From positions 1 to 22,029 of the forward strand of contig JACCYP010000198.1 of assembly GCA_013696425.1 (NCBI GenBank): a stretch of DNA of 22,029 bases. The letters run 5' to 3'. Source of the DNA: Thermoleophilaceae bacterium. GTDB lineage: Bacteria > Actinomycetota > Thermoleophilia > Solirubrobacterales > Thermoleophilaceae. Positions 20,118 to 22,029 of the stretch are shown here, one piece after another. Made by a program: the position numbers and the translations under genes. The notes under the pieces were generated by a model. That model saw only the letters and a list, made by a program, of their open reading frames with translations. It did not search any database and was not told the origin of the DNA. The number at the start of each line of letters is the position of its first letter. Position 1 is the first letter of the stretch.

Positions 20118-21968
20118 ATGCCGTTCGCGCAGGATCCCCCCGCCGGAGGCGCAGCCATGGACCAGGTCGTGCTCGTCACGGCCGCCGCGCTGTTCTTGAC
20201 CGCCGCGCTCATCGTTCTCTGCCAGGGCCACCGCTCCGGGCGCATCGGCCTGCTCGGCTACGCCGGGAAGCTCGCCCAGCGCGCGCTCGGGATGCCCGCC
20301 TGGGCTGCCCTGCCGAGCGTCATCGCGGTAGCCACGCTCATCCCGTGCCTGTTCGGGCTCCAGTGGGATGAGTCGATCCACATGGCCCAGGGCCGCGACG
20401 AGGGCCCCCTCGCGAACCCCTCGCACTACCTCCTGCTGTTCGGCATCTTCGGCGGCTTCTCGGCCGGCGTCATCGCCATCGCCCTCGGCGACGAGCGCGT
20501 GCCCGCGAGCGGCATCAGGGCCGGTCCGGGCTGGCGCGCCCCGCTCGGTGGAGTGCTGCTCGCCGGCGGCTCGGGCGTGGCGCTCATCGGCTTCCCGCTC
20601 GACGACGTCTGGCACCGCCTCTTCGGCCAGGACGTGACGCTCTGGAGCGCCACCCACGTGACCATGATCACCGGCATGGCGCTGGCTGTGCTCGGCGCCC
20701 TGATGCTCAACATCGAGGGTCTACGCACGCGCAACAAGGTCCGTCGCGCGAGCATCATCCGGGCGCCCATCCAGCTGCTTCAGAAGCCCACGCGCGCCAT
20801 CCAGTGGCTGCTGCTGCCCGGCGCGATCCTGCTCATCCTGTCGCTGCTCATGGGCGAGTTCGACTTCGGCATCCCGCAGTTCCAGCTCGTGCTCCATCCC
20901 ATGATCGTCATGGCCGCGGCGGGCCTGGGGCTCGTGGCGGCCCGGGTGTCGCTCGGGCGCGGCGCGGCCGTGGGGGCGGCGCTCACGTTCCTCGTCATCC
21001 GCGGTGTGATCTCGGTGCTGGTGGGGCCCGTGCTCGGCCAGCCCGACCACATCTTCCCCCTGTTCCTCGCGGAGGCCGCGCTCGTTGAGCTCGTGGCGCT
21101 GCGCGTCTCCCCGCGGGAGGCGCTGCGCTTCGGCCTGTGGTGCGGCGCCTTCATCGGCACGGTGGGGCTCGCCGCCGAGTGGGCGTGGTCCGGGCTCTAC
21201 CCAATTCCGTGGAACTCGGCACTGCTGCCCGAGGGCCTGCTGCTGGCAATGGCCATGGCGCTCGCCGGCTCGGTGCTCGGCGCGTGGCTCGGCGCCCACA
21301 TGACCGTCGAGCGCTTCCCGCGCACGCCGGGGCTGCGCCGGGGGGCCGTCGCCTCCGCCGCGGTCATCTCGGCGCTCATCGGCTGGGGCCTGTACGAGCC
21401 GGCGCCCGATCCCGTGTCCGCGACGGTCACGCTCGACGAGGTCACGCCGACGCCTAACCGCACCGTCAACGCCACCCTCCGGCTCGACCCGCCCGATGCG
21501 GCGAAGGACGCCGACTGGCTGCGCACGATCGCGTGGCAGGGCGGCGGGCTCGAGACCGAGGAGCTGCGCGAGATCGGCCCCGGCCTCTATCGGACAACCC
21601 GTCCCGTGCCGGTGCACGGCACGTGGAAGAGCGGCATCCGGCTCTCGCGCGGGGGCTCGCTCACCTCGGTGGCCATCTTCCTGCCCGCCGACTCGGCAAT
21701 CCCCGTGTCTGAGGTGCCCGCCACGCCGCGCTTCACCCGTAGGTTCGAGAACGAGGGCAAGTTCCTGCGCCGCGAAGCCAAGGAGGTGGCGCCGTGGCTG
21801 TGGAACGGCGCGACGCTGTTCGTCGCGTTCGTGTTGATGGTCCTGCTCTACGTCTGGGCGCTGGCGTTCCGGAGATTGGCGGACGCCGCGCCGGAGCGAG
21901 CGGCGAGGGCGGCATCTCGCCGGCAGCGCGGAGCCTCGCACCGCGACCGCGACCGCGTGCCCGTTTGA
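20118..21968 (+). CDS. Large polytopic membrane protein with duplicated D-x3-H...H metal-like motif and extracytoplasmic beta-domain
   Basis: The 616-residue protein has about ten membrane helices up to residue 425. A hydrophilic beta-rich domain follows (about 428-545, with VSATVTLDEVTPTPNRTVNA and a YtkA/FixH-like GLYRTTRPVPVHGTWKSGI). A last helix (about 561-583) and a basic tail end it. Two related motifs stand out: D84-x3-H88-x5-D94-x8-H103 (WDESIHMAQGRDEGPLANPS) and D162-x3-H166-x5-D172-x7-H180 (DDVWHRLFGQDVTLWSATH). The spacing resembles the PmoC/AmoC metal site, D-x3-H-x12-H. Further polar membrane residues are H260, D310, H311 and E319. No named family is recognised; a metal-binding membrane enzyme or metal-handling protein is an inference. 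Expression looks repressor-controlled. Confidence 0.75.
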   Translation: MPFAQDPPAGGAAMDQVVLVTAAALFLTAALIVLCQGHRSGRIGLLGYAGKLAQRALGMPAWAALPSVIAVATLIPCLFGLQWDESIHMAQGRDEGPLANPSHYLLLFGIFGGFSAGVIAIALGDERVPASGIRAGPGWRAPLGGVLLAGGSGVALIGFPLDDVWHRLFGQDVTLWSATHVTMITGMALAVLGALMLNIEGLRTRNKVRRASIIRAPIQLLQKPTRAIQWLLLPGAILLILSLLMGEFDFGIPQFQLVLHPMIVMAAAGLGLVAARVSLGRGAAVGAALTFLVIRGVISVLVGPVLGQPDHIFPLFLAEAALVELVALRVSPREALRFGLWCGAFIGTVGLAAEWAWSGLYPIPWNSALLPEGLLLAMAMALAGSVLGAWLGAHMTVERFPRTPGLRRGAVASAAVISALIGWGLYEPAPDPVSATVTLDEVTPTPNRTVNATLRLDPPDAAKDADWLRTIAWQGGGLETEELREIGPGLYRTTRPVPVHGTWKSGIRLSRGGSLTSVAIFLPADSAIPVSEVPATPRFTRRFENEGKFLRREAKEVAPWLWNGATLFVAFVLMVLLYVWALAFRRLADAAPERAARAASRRQRGASHRDRDRVPV

Positions 21969-22029
21969 GCGAGCGCCACGACAGCGAGAGCGGCCTGATG
22001 GCGGCCCGTACCGCAGGCGCAGCCAAGGC
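21965..22029 (+). CDS. 5' end of the next gene in the operon (partial, unidentified)
   Basis: TTG at 21965 overlaps the TGA of the preceding gene (TTGA), and the frame stays open to the window edge (MSERHDSESGLMAARTAGAA). The TTGA overlap is used elsewhere in this window for coupled genes. A second possible start is ATG 21998. The charged, Ala-rich beginning would suit a TetR-family regulator, but 21 residues do not allow identification. Confidence 0.4.
   Translation, partial: MSERHDSESGLMAARTAGAAK

Noticed and set aside
18192..20657. 821-residue reverse frame
   Set aside because: Antisense of the pseudogene, acyltransferase and membrane protein; low-complexity Glu/Arg/His-rich composition and no start signals.
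20721..21941. 406-residue reverse frame
   Set aside because: Antisense shadow of the 616-residue membrane protein.
1..22029. CRISPR arrays, tRNA or rRNA genes, complete insertion sequences
   Set aside because: No regularly spaced repeats, cloverleaf with CCA/T-arm consensus, rRNA core sequence or transposase motifs were seen.

Overview
The window is GC-rich, almost completely coding, and uses many GTG/TTG starts and stop/start overlaps. Several genes start about six bases after a TANNNT-like -10, which suggests leaderless transcription. With a class E sortase, a PHP-type tyrosine phosphatase, an MptB-like GT-C mannosyltransferase, YkuD and class A PBP cell-wall enzymes, and secreted Ig-like proteins, this points to an actinobacterium. 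Thermoleophilia (Solirubrobacterales-like) is my best guess; it is an inference from gene style, not a database result.

Layout. Bases 1-2900 are the edge of an exopolysaccharide locus: a partial reverse-strand gene, a GT4 glycosyltransferase and a CpsB/YwqE-type phosphatase are intact. The next two genes are wrecks: a Wzz-like chain-length regulator with an amber stop and an internal deletion, and an O-antigen-ligase-like membrane protein with frameshifts, fused tail to tail. Bases 2960-4550 hold membrane microproteins, a probable SAM-I-clan riboswitch with no metabolic gene behind it, a class E sortase and a FlgM-like small protein. thiL (reverse) and a secreted Ig-like protein split by a frameshift follow. 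The intergenic space at 7144-7415 is filled by a ~248-bp imperfect palindrome.

Bases 7416-11652 (reverse) form an envelope operon: MscS channel, class A penicillin-binding protein, MptB-like mannosyltransferase. Facing away is a forward unit: HAD hydrolase, CPBP protease, L,D-transpeptidase. Then come a small two-TM protein divergent from pyrE, and a reverse five-gene chain in which every junction overlaps (small helical protein, MgtE_N-like helical protein, SnoaL-like protein, EamA transporter, lipoprotein). A multiply frameshifted secreted-protein pseudogene, an OafA-type acyltransferase and a large polytopic membrane protein close the window.

The most interesting object is that last protein (20118-21968). 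It carries two copies of a D-x3-H-x5-D-x7/8-H motif in its membrane region, resembling the metal site of PmoC/AmoC, plus a C-terminal extracytoplasmic beta-domain. It is preceded by a TTGACA promoter overlapped by two abutting TACGG-N2-CCGTA dyads of the kind bound by TetR-family repressors.
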